From NCBI GenBank assembly GCA_030737875.1, contig CM060915.1:363379863-363443862 (forward strand): DNA of 64,000 nt, read 5' to 3'. The stretch's first letter is position 1; each line of letters opens with the position of its first letter. The notes beneath the pieces were generated by a model. It worked only from the letters and a program-made list of their open reading frames with translations. It ran no database searches and was not told the DNA's origin. Source of the DNA: Allium sativum. Taxonomy: Eukaryota > Streptophyta > Magnoliopsida > Asparagales > Amaryllidaceae. The translations under genes and the position numbers were made by a program. Positions 1 to 11,634 of this stretch are shown here, in pieces.

Positions 1-800
1 TAATGTTAATTACTATTTTTGATGTAATTAAAAAGGAGATTTTACATTGTAATTAAAAGATAGGAATTTTACATTATAATGTTAATTACAATTTACATCG
101 TAATTAAAAAGGAGATTTTACAGTGTAATTAAAAGAATAGAATTCAACATTGAAATAGAATTTACATTTTTCTAATGTAAACAAAAGAAATAAAAGGAAG
201 AATTCATCATGGAAGGAAAGTTACAATTTTAATGTAATTTAGATTAAAAAGAAAAGTTACATTTTTAATGTAATTTAGATTAAAAAGAAAAGTTACATTT
301 TTAATGTAATCAAGATTAAAAAGAAAAGTTACATTTTTAATGTAATCAAGATTAAAAAGGAAAGTTACATTTTTAATGTAATTAGATTAAAAAGAAAATT
401 TACATTTTTATGTATTAGATTGAGAAGAAAATTTTCGTTTTTATTGTATTAAGATTTAAAGAAGAAAATTACATTTTCATGTAATTAGATTTAAAATAAG
501 TGAAATTCACATTTTAATGTAAATAAATTTTCATTAAAAGAATTTAGAAGTGAAATTTACAGAATTAAGAAGAAAATTACATTTTTATGTAATTGGATTT
601 TCATTAAAAAGATTAAAGATATGGAATTTACATTTTTATGTAAATAGGTTTTCAATGAAAGTCATGACGATGGAAATTTACATTTTAATGAATTTGATTT
701 CATTAAAAAAGAGTAAAGGTATGAAATTTACATTTTCATGTGAAAAGATTAAAACACAAGATCATCATTTTGTTTGTATAGAAAAGATTGACACAAAATT
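1..800. repeat. Degenerate AT-rich tandem repeat in B LTR
   Basis: Irregular units of about 30-40 bp built around a core like AGTTACATTTTTAATGTAAT, each core being a small inverted repeat (TTACAT...ATGTAA). The same block recurs at about 19850-21790 in the 3' LTR. It explains the spurious ORF at 550-810. No function is evident. Confidence 0.8.
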
Positions 801-1868
801 ATCATTTTAGTTTTGCATTGAAAGAATAACAAAGTTATTATTTTTGTTACATTGGAATTAAACAAACAAAAATATATTCATTTTAGTAGAATTGAGGCTG
901 ACACCAAAATATATTACATTTTTGTTAGAAAATTTAAAAGACACAAAAATCTTCATTTTTGTTAAATTGGAATGTTGCACGAAAAATATATTTTTGTGTA
1001 AATTGGAGGGTGAAAGAAAAATATACATTGTTATGTTTAGGATGTATATGTGAATTAAAATAAAATAAACATTGTTGTGTGTTATTTTATATATCAAAAT
1101 GTTATGAAACCAAGTGTTCTTTACTTGTTATGATAATCACAATAATGAAATGGCCGAAGAAATTGTATGTATATATAATTATATATATAAGTAAATTAAA
1201 ATTAAAACGAATCGCGCGCGGTAGTTCGCGATTCGACAATCGTAACTTTAAATAGTTATGCTGAAATATCCGACCGTCGGATTTTCCCAAGACTGAAACC
1301 GTTAGGTTCACCTTGGGAAGATCTTTCCAACGATATGAATTGCGTTAAAATTCAACAGTTAGATTTAGAGAAATGTGTTAAACAAATTTGGGTGAAAACA
1401 ACGCCAAGGTCGCCTATTGACTTAAAGCATCGTTAAATAAAATTCAATTATTTTTATATAAATAAAAAAGATTAATCGTTATAAACTAATATTAACGATA
1501 AGAAATGATTTGAAATGATATATACACGAGAGTCATTTGAAAGGTCCGAGTTCAATCTCATTTCAAATGATTATTCTTCGATCTAAGTCAAAGAGTTGAA
1601 GACGGTGATTGAAGACCGACGATCTTCACGTCGAATGGATGAGTTATCATTGACGCCTATGATTGGAGTAGCTACCTTGAAGGGGCAACAATGGTGGCCG
1701 TCCAGACTACTTGTTGGTTGTTCGGATATGCGAGATACAAGGTGCCTCCGGTTTCTTTCAGACCCAGAACGGACTTGAAAATGGATTGTATGTATGACGT
1801 TGTATTCCTTTATACGGTATTCGTTGATCTCTGCTAAATATATATCTGTTTGGTGTTTTACACCCTTA

Positions 1869-2693
1869 TCTAAGACATACGAGCTTAGAGGTTATATATT
1901 GGTAGGAATCAATGGTACAATATGGATTGACAATGTGGCATGCTAAGATGCAGATGATCAAGGCATTTGTTGAAAAGCAGGCCTTGTGGTTGATGATCAA
2001 AGCACAGCCTGTTTAGGCGTAGCTTTGTGTATAACGTAGCTTCACAAGCCTCACACCCTGGTTGAGTCTAAAACGGAGCAAGGGAACGCAGGGAGAGCAG
2101 CACTTTCTTTCCAGCTAGAAGTGGTGTTTGGGTTTTACACGGCCCGAAATTTTAATTATGTGGATGATGGAATGAGGCGCCTCGGATATTAGGTCCTATA
2201 GGACCGGGAAACATGTGTTCAGGAAAAACTAATCCGCAAAATCATATGTGTGAACCGGCCCTGCAGGATCCAAGGGTTCACTGCGGGGGATCCTGAGACA
2301 TTAGCTAGAGTGTGTCGAATCAGTAAAGAGATCGTTCCTAGCCTTGACTCATGATGGAAACCCAATTTCCAATACGACCCTACGGACTTGATTGTATTAC
2401 TAGTATGGAGGCATAGTATATGGTATCTATGCTTCCTATGATTGATACATTATGATTGAACTGTTTTTGAAACATATATACACTAATAATAATATCAAAT
2501 TCGTTTTTATTGTACCAAGCATGTTTAATCATCATAAGGTAAAACTTTATCCTCTGGTTTGCGTTGCATTGTGTGATGGGACTTGAGTCTTATGATGATT
2601 CCATTTTTCTAAAAAGCAATGCGTTGTTTAACGATTTACTTTTAATTTATGCACCGACAATCCATTGGAATAAAACCCGTTCCGCATTAGCGG
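1869..2693 (+). other. B 5' LTR: three-hairpin RNA domain
   Basis: Three predicted hairpins on the element sense strand. H1 has stem TCTAAG (1869-1874) with CTTAGA (1884-1889). H2 has stem AATCATCATAAG (2527-2538) with its perfect 12-bp complement (2589-2600), closing a strongly conserved ~50-nt loop. H3 has CCGC (2682-2685) with GCGG (2690-2693). Families A, C and D have the same hairpins with different but still complementary stems, which supports RNA structure rather than mere sequence conservation. The function is unknown. Confidence 0.6.
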
Positions 2694-3132
2694 CGTGGTC
2701 CTTGGATTTGCCTTATTGCTATTTGTTATATTAGTTAAGAATTCTCACACTAGTCCTATGACTGACTCGTAGTTTGTTTCACTTTACAAACTCGGGTGCC
2801 CTCTTTTCCACACGGGTAGTCGAGTAGCTTTTTGCAGATATTTATCTCTTGAGCAGGATTCTGGATCGAAGCCTAAAGCTGTGTCCAGAGCATAGAAGTC
2901 TTCCGCTGTTTATTGTATTTAATTTTCTGTAATTTATCTTCCGCTATAATTTTATTCGATGTACTCTGATATGTTCTATAATCTGATGTAACATTATTGT
3001 AATGTTTATAAAAGTCTGCTGTTATTGTTCTGATGTTGTTGTATTCCCAGAATTAATGTATCCGGGTTTTGAACGGGCTTAGTCGATTTTGCGATCGATT
3101 GGGTCCAGGCAAAAAACCCGAGCCATTACAGT

Positions 3133-3144
3133 TGGTATCAGAGC
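3133..3144 (+). other. Primer binding site (tRNA-iMet), element B
   Basis: TGGTATCAGAGC, the 12-nt complement of the 3' end of plant initiator methionine tRNA, starts two bases after the LTR end. The same sequence follows the LTRs of A, C and D. Confidence 0.92.
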
Positions 3145-3206
3145 TCTGGTTAGCTCAAATCTTTGGGCTACAACTCGTTAGAACTGAACAAAAGACTCAT
3201 CAAAGA

Positions 3207-3313
3207 TTGGATTAGTAATATCCAATAAGAATACTCATTAGAGATAGGACCAGTAGTATCCTAGAATGAGAAAACTCATTAGAGATGGGGTTAGTAATGC
3301 CCTTGAATGAGTT
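3207..3313 (+). other. Post-PBS hairpin cluster of B (putative packaging/dimerization signal)
   Basis: Three successive hairpins. TTGGAT-TAGTAAT-ATCCAA (3207-3225) has a perfect 6-bp stem. TAGGA...TCCTA, with loop CAGTAGT at 3251-3257, lies inside an outer stem CTCATT (3234-3239) with AATGAG (3265-3270). A third, with loop TAGTAAT (3292-3298), lies inside an outer 8-bp stem AACTCATT (3273-3280) with AATGAGTT (3306-3313). The loops keep the pattern YAGTARY. Equivalent hairpins follow the PBS of A and D. Their role is inferred from position only. Confidence 0.6.
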
Positions 3314-3550
3314 GAGAGTAACAAGTTTATAATTAATGTATTTGTATAATCCGATCTTTAAAAATATGATTTTTGAATATACAAAAGTTATATATATTTA
3401 AAAAGCTAATCAACAAATTTGATTGATGGTTGTGTAGTGTAATTATTAGTTCAACTAATAAAATTATAGAAATGAATTAAAGAATGAAAATTTAGTTAGT
3501 TAATTAAACAACTTTTTAGCTTCGTTCCTTTTCGAGGATGAAAAGTTTTT

Positions 3551-3563
3551 AAGTGGGGGAGAC
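3551..3563 (+). other. Polypurine tract, element B
   Basis: AAGTGGGGGAGAC immediately precedes the TGTAACAACCC start of the 3' LTR. It would prime plus-strand DNA synthesis. A and D have AAGTGGGGGAGAT at the same place. Confidence 0.9.
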
Positions 3564-4424
3564 TGTAACAACCCTGAATTTTGGGGTAAATATAAATTTT
3601 ATTTTAACCAATTTTAATGGGTTTCTATATTTAAAATAATTTATTTAAAGTAATCATGATTAAAAAATTATTTAAATCGAAGTTAGGATGAATAATATAA
3701 TTTTAATTATAAAAGGAGTTAGAAATAGCGCGGTAGTTTGAAAAGTCAAACTTGAACTTTGACTGACCGTACATGATGCAAAACTTTACGGATTTTAGTG
3801 AAACCAAAAATATTGGAATCTCTTTTAAAATATCTTTCCAACGAATCCGAAAAATCGAAATTTTATAATGGGAATCAAAAGTTATGCCCAGTTTAAATTT
3901 CAGAATAGTCGCTGTAGGATTTATATATATATATATATTTTAGTATTAAAAATAGCCATTTTTCAAACGACCTCAGTTTTCGACGAACCCACTTTTGTTG
4001 GATCCGGAATGTCAAAATATGGTTAAGTTTAAATTTTCATAATTTTTCGAATTAATTTGTGACCGTTTGGTCAATTTCAGTCAATTTTAATCGACTTGAA
4101 AAAGGTTATCTTTCAAATAGGCTCAAAATTGAACGAAATTAATTTTCCTAGGTCCGCAGCATCAAAACATAGCCGAATATATTTTTCGGGATTTTTTTGG
4201 AGTTAATTTGTGGCCCCGGTGAATTTATTCGTACGGTTGAATAAAAAATGAAAGTAAAAATATTTTAAAATAAAGAAAACTAGGTCAAGACGGTCGTTTG
4301 GGCCTGCGGGACATAGCTAGATGAGTCCAGAATAGGGGTTAATAGGTAAGAACGACAGTTGTTGGGCTGAAATCGGACAAAGTTGCTAAACGGTCCTTAA
4401 TGGGCTAATTAACTAATCAAACAA

Positions 4425-4432
4425 TATAAATA
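4425..4432 (+). promoter_or_regulatory. TATA box of B LTR
   Basis: TATAAATA, about 860 bp into the LTR, followed by a pyrimidine-rich CACTAATCCTCAACCC leader. This would make U3 about 0.9 kb and leave more than 5 kb of R-U5. Confidence 0.55.
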
Positions 4433-4860
4433 TATTCACTAATCCTCAACCCTAATCCTCCCTCTACAATACACAACCGCCATCTTCTTCCTCAATGGCC
4501 AAGAGAGCTCCAAACTTCCCTCCTCAATATCTCTCAATTCACACAATGAAATCAATCTCTCCTTTAGACTTGTTTAAAGAGATTTTCATCCTCTTTAATT
4601 CCATACGGCTATGATCATTTTTAAGCACACGAATTTCGAGGAAAACACCCCCTACCCGCACCCAAAACAGCCCAGCCGCACCCACCATGGCCCACCATGG
4701 CCCACCATGGCCACCCATACTCCCAGCGCCCGTAGCCCTATCCTCCCTCTCCGATATGCCACCTCCTGATCGTCTTCAAGCCTCACCAATCTCGAGTTAT
4801 TTTCAACCCTAGTTTGGAAGCCTATGGGTTCGTATGACGGCTTGGTTTGGAAGAAGGAGG

Positions 4861-4865
4861 AAGGT
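4861..4865. repeat. Target-site duplication of element A (left)
   Basis: AAGGT, repeated exactly at 19293-19297 on the other side of element A. Five bp is the normal Ty3/gypsy duplication length. Confidence 0.93.
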
Positions 4866-5758
4866 TGTAACAACCCGAAAATCTGGGCCAGTTTAAAATT
4901 TTTATTTTGGCAATTTTAGCGAATTTTGAATATTTAAAATAAATAATTTTAAATAATATCGACGAGAAATTTATTTTGAATATAATTCGACGTATATATT
5001 TATATACGTCGTCGTTAGAATATAAATATTTATATATATTTATAAATAGAATTGAAAATGGCGAGGTAGTTCGATAATTCGATTTCAAACTTCAATTGAA
5101 TGTACCGGGTGCAAAACAATCCGGATTTTAGTGAAACCAAAAACATTAGGATCTAATTGATGATATCTTTCCAACGAATCCGAAAAATCAAAATTTCATA
5201 GCGGGAATCAAAAGATATGTCCAGTTGAAAATTCTGAATAGTCGCTATGGAATTCAGGCCCTTAAAAATGGGAATTTTGCAAATGACCTCGGATTTCAAC
5301 GAAACCACTTTTGTTGGATCCGCAGTGTCGAATTATTGCTAGATTCCAAGTTTCATAATTTTTCGAATCAATATGTGAGCGTGGCAAAGGAAAACGCGTT
5401 TGACCAGTTTCAGTTGAATTTAATCGACTGGAAAATGGCCATTTTTCTAACGGTCTCAGAATTCAACGAAACTAGTTTTGTTAGGACCGTATCGTCAATA
5501 CGAAGCTAGAAAATATTTTTCGGGAATTTTTCTAGTTAGTATGTGTCCCCGGTAATTTGAAATGTACGTTTGAAATTCAATATAGCGATTTAAATGTAAA
5601 TTTAACGGAAACTGATTCAAACGATCGAATCAACCTACGGAACACATCCCATTGTGTTCGGAATGGGGGTATTTAGCTAGGGGCGACAGTCGTTGAGTTT
5701 GATTTGGAGTTTGAATGCAAGATCTCTATTTTTAAAATAAAATAATATTAAAAATATT

Positions 5759-5767
5759 TATAAATAG
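5759..5767 (+). promoter_or_regulatory. TATA box of A 5' LTR
   Basis: TATAAATAG, followed about 15-20 bp later by AACCCTAATTGGCC at the start of a GC-richer leader. It lies about 890 bp into the LTR, so transcripts would carry a leader of more than 5.7 kb before the PBS. Confidence 0.6.
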
Positions 5768-7562
5768 AAAGGAAAAACCCTAATTGGCCATCACTTTTCT
5801 CAGCCGCCGCCTAGGGTAAATCCGACGCCCAAACTGCTCCGATTTTGAATCGATCAATCCTCCCAATCCTCGCAATAAAAACGTTCGATCCTTTTGGCAA
5901 TTTCATAGTACTCTTCGAGCTCTCTCCATCCATACCAAGTTCATCAGTTTCCGTGGTGTATTTTGTTTGAATCGAGGACCTAAAGATGCCGTCGTCGAAG
6001 CCAAAATCAGGGCCGATGGGACCCGCGAGTTCGTCGCGCTGCCATGGGATGGGAGGGGGTTCGGAGCTCTTCGACGTGGGAGGTTCTGATGCAGGTTCGG
6101 TCGGCTATAGGAGGTGCGGTTGTGGGATTCTCGTATGAACCTTGGGTTCGTTTTTCCCACCTGGAAATCATTCGCGATGGAGAAGAACGCCTGGGGCGTT
6201 GGATCCAGGATGGACGGCTTGATTTTCATGATTAAGGGGTGAGGGAAAAATTTAATTAATGGAATTAATTAGTTAATTATCCTTTTAAAAGTGATTAATA
6301 TTCAAACTGCTGTAACTTCTTCAAACAGAAACGAAATCGGGTGATTTCAATTGCGTTGGATTCACAACAGCAAGCACTACATTTCAGAATAGACCCGAAC
6401 TAAAACAGAAGCCATTTAGATTTTTGATAAAATTAAACATCTGTTTGATTTTATTAAAAATAATCGTTATTAAAACGATATCGAACCAATCAAGGTGAGA
6501 ACTTCTCACTCTTCAATTTCTTTTTTCTAGTTATATATATATACTAGGATTCAGACGGTGCTTAGTAGCACCCGACACAATCGTCCACAGACCATGGACT
6601 TGTTTGTTTGATTGCAAAAATTAGTTAGATTATTTGATTGAAATTGAATTGTTTGGTGAAATGAATGGATTGATTGATGTGTGAATGGCGTGGGCCTTCA
6701 GTTGACCGGGGATAAGGCTAGGCCTCGTCCCGTTTCTAGTATCGTGCCGTTATGCCGCCGAAATTTTCTAAAATATGTTAGAAAAATAAAAATATCATTT
6801 TATTGAATAAATGAATTGAATAGAAATTCATATGTTGAAATAAAATGTTTTGTCGTTAAAAATATAATTTTTAACGTGAATGTAAATAAATAAATATTCA
6901 TTTACAAACCGGACGGTTTGTTTATGTATACCTATTTGAAGGACATTGATTGGGTCGATAAATTTTACACATCGCCCAACTGCACAAATAAAATATGCGT
7001 TTGATTGTTTGAAACCCCACACGGGTGTTGGGATGAAATTTGAAGTTCACTCATCCTGATTGATTAAATATGTCGATCGATTGATTGACAGGCTGTTATA
7101 AGCGTTAGATATCTATATTTGATGCTTATACAGTGTAGTGCACTTTGGTTGATGGTTGATTATTTTTCAATGCTATTATATACATGTGTTGTATGAAAAT
7201 CCATATAATTAATTTTATATGGTAATTGATTGGGCCTCATTCCAATTTGATAAAATAAAGAATAATATAAAATAAAGGTTCATGTGTTGACAGTTTCATC
7301 CATCGAGATTGGTCATGTGTTGAACGAAATATTTTAGTAATAAAATTTACATCTTTACCAATATAAAATAAAGGTTCATGTGTTGACAGTACTCATCCAT
7401 TGAGATTGGTCATGTGTTGAACGAAATATTTTGATAATAACAACTATTTTGAAAAAGAAATATTTGAAATAGAATATTTGAAAATAGAAATTTATGAAGC
7501 CGTGTTGATTAGATGGACGCCATTTTGACGTGAACGATATTTATATCGATTTTATTCATTTT

Positions 7563-8221
7563 GAAATGAATTGAATTGAAAACGATTTCGAAATGAATTG
7601 AATTGAAAACGATTTCGAAATGAATTGAATTGAAAACGATTTCGAAATGAATTGAATTGAAAACGATTTCGAAATGAATTGAATTGAAAACGATTTCGAA
7701 ATGAATTGAATTGAAAACGATTTCGAAATGAATTGAATTGAAAACGATTTCGAAATGAATTGAATTGAAAACGATTTCGAAATGAATTGAATTGAAAACG
7801 ATTTCGAAATGAATTGAATTGAAAACGATTTCGAAATGAATTGAATTGAAAACGATTTCGAAATGAATTGAATTGAAAACGATTTCGAAATGAATTGAAT
7901 TGAAAACGATTCTGAAATGAATTGAATTGAAAACGATTTCGAAATGAATTGAATTGAAAACGATTCCGAAATGAATTGAATTGAAAACGATTTCGAAATG
8001 AATTGAAAACGATTTCGAAATGAATTGAATTGAAAACGATTTCGAAATGAATTGAGTTGAAAACGATTCCGAAATGAATTGAATTGAAAACGATTTCAAA
8101 ATGAATTGAAATGAAAACGATTTCGAAATGAATTGAAAACGATTTCGAAATGAATTGAATTGAAAACGATTTCGAAATGAATTGAATTGAAAACGATTTC
8201 GAAATGAATTGAATTGAAAAA
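7563..8221. repeat. 27-bp tandem array in A 5' LTR (about 25 units)
   Basis: Head-to-tail copies of a 27-bp unit containing GAATTGAATTGAAAACG and ATTTCGAAAT. Two units (near 7990 and 8120) are 22 bp because 5 bp are missing, which shifts the reading frame of the accidental minus-strand ORFs. The 3' LTR array is four units longer. The C LTRs do not contain the array. Confidence 0.95.
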
Positions 8222-10259
8222 GAATTCAAATTAAATTGAAAGCGAATTGAAATGAATTCAAATTGAATTGAAATTTGAATTGAATAGAAATGAATTTTAA
8301 AACGAATTTATAAAGAAGAATTCAATTTTGATTTGAATTGAAAAGGAAGTTGAAATTGCTGTTGAAACGAATTTAAAACTATTTATATAATTCGTTTTAA
8401 ATAGAAATCGACGAAATATATATTATATATATTATATATATAATATAATGGCCTGAATAGAACGCGCCGCGCCGCGGCAGTTCATAAATTTCGACCATTT
8501 ATTTCAAACGGACATTACGGGAGATCCGACCGTCGGATTCTCCTGAAACCGGAACCGTTGGGTTCGTATCGAAAAGAGCTTTCTAACGAATATTAGAAAT
8601 TCAAAATCTAACGGTTGGATTTGGAGTTACGTCCAAATCAAATTTGAAAAAGGTCGCTGTAAGTGCAGTTCGATGGCTATTGATGGAAATCGACTGTACG
8701 GGCCCTGATAAAATTATTAAAAATAGTAATAATTTGTGTAAAATCATAAGAAATGATTTGTGAAGATTTGGGATGAAAAACTCCATATTTGAAAAGATAA
8801 AAATAGATTTTTATCGAAATGAACTAGTTTTGAACTAGAAATATAATTCTATTTATTTTTAAATAAATAAATTGGGTTTGAAAAGGGTTTTAAAAATAAC
8901 CAAAATTTCCAAGGATTGCATTGGAATGGATTTGAATCGAAATTGTCTTCGGAATATTTCGATGTTGGAATTAGTGATTATACAGATGTTGTTATGGAAA
9001 TTCGAAAGATATATATATTTATATCGTTATTTCTAATACGACATTTGTTAATCGCAGAATTTGATATTGAATATAAGCCGATATATTTTCTATTCAGAGC
9101 CTTGTATTGAATGTCAAATGTGATTTGGGTTTGTCGTGAATGGTGTCTTCACTAACACTGTTCTTGAACCCAGTTGAGAAAAGATTAAATCTTTTTATTT
9201 AGATTTAATGAAGTGTACCAATTAAATAATATTTAATTGGAATTGAATTGATATTGATTTTTGGGTTTATCGTGAACAGTGTTTTAAACAACACTCGTTC
9301 TTTAACCCGATAATTAATGAATGTGATTTTGGGTTTATCGTGAACTGTGTTTTTAAATGACACTGATTCTTTAACCCAGTTAAAGATTAAAACTAAGTGG
9401 AGTTTTAATGAAGTTTTAATTAGATTGAAATGATCGAGAATGGAGTAGCACCAGTTTTGCTCCAGGCGATAGTTAAATCTTTAATTAGATTTGAACGTGA
9501 AATGGTAATTGAATTTACCAATAACACCGTGGTGTTAGATATGAAGTAGGACCAGTTTTACTTCATGGGATAAATAGGTTGGGATTGGGAAATTAAAACA
9601 AATGATTACTTCGGTAAGTTTCGTTAATCCCGACTAGTTTTGAATTGATATTCAAAAATAGATTAAAGAATAAATTCAAGAAATTTATCTTGGATAAAAT
9701 TAATGGGAACCTTTCCCTATGAATGTGAAATTTAGAAACTAACTGTCGGTTAGCCAAACAGAATGGTTTTCTGGATATTGATCTGATGTTGGTTTCGACC
9801 TTCGGGGTTAATATTTGGGGAATTATTCTCTTGATTAATTTACGGTTAGTGACTGATGAATTGGAATGAGGCGTATGTTGTGTTTGTGTAACACTTATTT
9901 AAATATACGTGAGTTATTCGGAAAGACCGGGTTTATCCCATTCTGAATAACTGATACGACGATAAGTCGAAGATGAAGACGATGGTCAAAGACCGGAGGT
10001 CTTCACGTCGTTTGGGTAATTACTGATGATCTTGATTGGGCTGTACACCCAAGAAGATGGAAACAGTTAGTGATCGTCCATACGTACTTGGAGATCGATG
10101 GATATGCGGGGTACTAGGTGCCTCCGGTTTCGTTCAGACCCAGAACGGACTTGTAAATGGACCGTGTGTCTGACATTGGATTTTAGTCCGTGTGATTGAT
10201 CTCTATTAAATATATATCTGTTTGGCGGCGGAGAATTTATTCTCTTGCTTAACGCCCTT

Positions 10260-11118
10260 CTCTGAGACGTACGAGCTCAGGGGATCATATATTGATGGAT
10301 ATCAATCGCATGGAGTGAATTGCCTGTGTGGCACACATAAGTGGCAAATGATCAAGGCTTCTGTTGAAAAGCAAAGTCTTGTGGTAATGATCGAAGCACG
10401 GCCTTTGTGGCGTAGCTTTGTGTAACGCTTACTTCGCGAGTTTCACACCCGGTATGAACCAAAAACGGGAGACGGACCTCAGGGAGGACTTGCGTTCTTT
10501 CTAGTTAGAAGTGGCGTCAGTGGTTTTACACGCCCTGACGAGTTTGACTTATGTGGTTGTTGCTGTTGCGAGGCGCCTCGGTTATATCGGTTTCGGCCGA
10601 TGCTTCTGGTCGGCTGACGGACCAGACTTACACCCCATAGGGTGGGGAAACGTAGTGTTCAGGCATAATAATCCACATCGGTGGACCGGCCCTGTTGCTC
10701 CAAGGCTTGCCTGCGCACTTGCCTGTGGCTCGGGCTAGAGAGTCACGAATCGGTAGAGGACGATCCCTAGCCTCGGTTCATACCATAAATGATAACCCAA
10801 CTTCCAATACGATGTTTTGCGGTTTTAATTGTAGAACTAGTATGGCGACATGATATATGGTACCCATGCCGCCTATGATTGATACTTATGATTTGAAGTT
10901 GTTTTATACACTATGCACTTATTATAGTATCAAATAATCTGTTTTTAAACGTATCAAGCATTCTTTGGCTGTTATAAGGGAAAACCCTATCCTCGGCTGC
11001 GTTGCATTGTGTGATGGGACCTGGGTCTTATAACAGCTTCATTTTTATTTATTTAGCATTGCGCTGCTTGTTTTATGCACTGGTATTTTTGGGAGGAAAC
11101 CCGTTCCGTGTTATACGG
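10260..11118 (+). other. A 5' LTR: three-hairpin RNA domain
   Basis: H1 has CTCTGAG (10260-10266) facing CTCAGGG (10276-10282). H2 has GCTGTTATAAG (10968-10978) with perfect complement CTTATAACAGC (11027-11037). H3 has CCGT (11106-11109) with ACGG (11115-11118). The H2 stem differs from that of B, C and D at several positions, yet both arms change together. The loop of H2 is nearly invariant among the families (TTGCATTGTGTGATGGGAC core). Confidence 0.6.
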
Positions 11119-11560
11119 CGTGGTCCCTTGATTTACCTAACTTTTAAAATAAAGAATAATAACTGTTTTAGTTCTCACACCAGTCCCATGACTGACATGG
11201 AGTTTATTGTTTTAACCTAAACTCTGGGTGCCCTTATTTTGACACGGGCAGCTAGTAGTTTTGGTTTTGCAGATTTATATTCATAGGATCCTGGTTTACA
11301 GCTGGAACGATATCCGGAAAGCTTTGTATCCGTATATCTCCTTCTAGTTGTGTATTGTATTATTTTCCGCTGCGATGTATTTAAATGTAATTTAAATCTC
11401 TGATATTTCTGTGTAATATTCTTTTATACTCTGTATATTCTTGTAATCTGATGCATTGTTGTAATATACAGTGAAATGTTCTTCTGTCTGCGTTCTGATG
11501 TGGCTTGTTCTCGAACTATCCGACACTTTCCTTTACGGGGAAGTTACGGGTTTTTACAGT

Positions 11561-11572
11561 TGGTATCAGAGC
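11561..11572 (+). other. Primer binding site (tRNA-iMet), element A
   Basis: TGGTATCAGAGC starts two bases after the end of the 5' LTR. Confidence 0.93.
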
Positions 11573-11634
11573 TTTGGTTTACAAAGCTTAGAGAACAAGA
11601 CACATTAGAACCATACGAAAGAATTCATCAGATA

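Larger units (their letters stand above)
1..3130 (+). mobile_element. Element B 5' LTR (window-truncated)
   Basis: The right-hand 3130 bases of a very long LTR. It ends ...CCATTACA directly before a tRNA-Met primer site, and it matches 21127-24113 closely, with base 1 aligning near 21127. About 3.1 kb of its left side lies outside the window. The first 0.8 kb is AT-rich degenerate repeat. From about 1190 it carries the modules common to families A-D: the ATCCGAC/GTCGGAT palindrome at 1268-1282 and three hairpins between 1869 and 2693. No coding region is recognisable; the small ORFs (for example 1596-1778) do not resemble a protein family. Confidence 0.9.
3131..3563 (+). mobile_element. Element B internal domain (433 bp, non-coding)
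   Basis: The whole region between B's LTRs is 433 bp. It contains a primer binding site, three small hairpins, an AT-rich filler and a polypurine tract, but no gag or pol. The final ~40 bp (a TTCCTTTTCGAGGATG-like box, then AAAAGTTTTTAAGTGGGGG) match the end of the interiors of A and D. This is the smallest replication-competent-looking interior in the window, and it implies that proteins are supplied in trans. Confidence 0.85.
3564..4865 (+). mobile_element. Element B 3' LTR, left part
   Basis: Begins TGTAACAACCCTG right after the polypurine tract and runs to the insertion point of element A. The rest of the LTR continues at 19298. Joined (counting the duplication once) the LTR is about 6.12 kb. 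It holds a TATA box near 4425 and a C/T-rich leader. A 12-bp unit containing CCACCATGG is repeated three times near 4684-4710. The match of the right part (19298-24113) to the 5' LTR confirms the assignment. Confidence 0.9.
4866..11558 (+). mobile_element. Element A 5' LTR
   Basis: Starts TGTAACAACCCG and ends GGGTTTTTACA two bases before the PBS. In order it holds: an AT-rich U3; a TATA box near 5759; a GC-richer leader (about 5790-6240) ending at a GTGAGG motif (6239-6244); a stretch related to C and D LTRs (6530-7020); a 27-bp tandem array (7563-8221); the ATCCGAC/GTCGGAT palindrome (8524-8538); and the three-hairpin domain (10260-11118). Bases 6581-6681 are missing from the 3' LTR. ORFs inside it (5903-6229 minus, 10222-10425, 10511-10738, 11002-11220) recur in the 3' LTR only because LTRs are copies; none resembles a known protein. 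Confidence 0.93.

Noticed and set aside
5903..6235. 108-residue minus ORF and overlapping plus ORF in the A leader
   Set aside because: GC-rich leader sequence; no domain, no homologous ORF in D or C leaders.
7563..8221. CRISPR-like appearance of regularly spaced repeats
   Set aside because: The units are contiguous without unique spacers, in a plant LTR; it is a minisatellite.
10222..11220. Plus-strand ORFs of 67, 75 and 72 residues conserved at 17956-18954
   Set aside because: Conservation is simply LTR duplication within one element. The homologous regions of B, C and D are not open in the same frame, while RNA stems are preserved.
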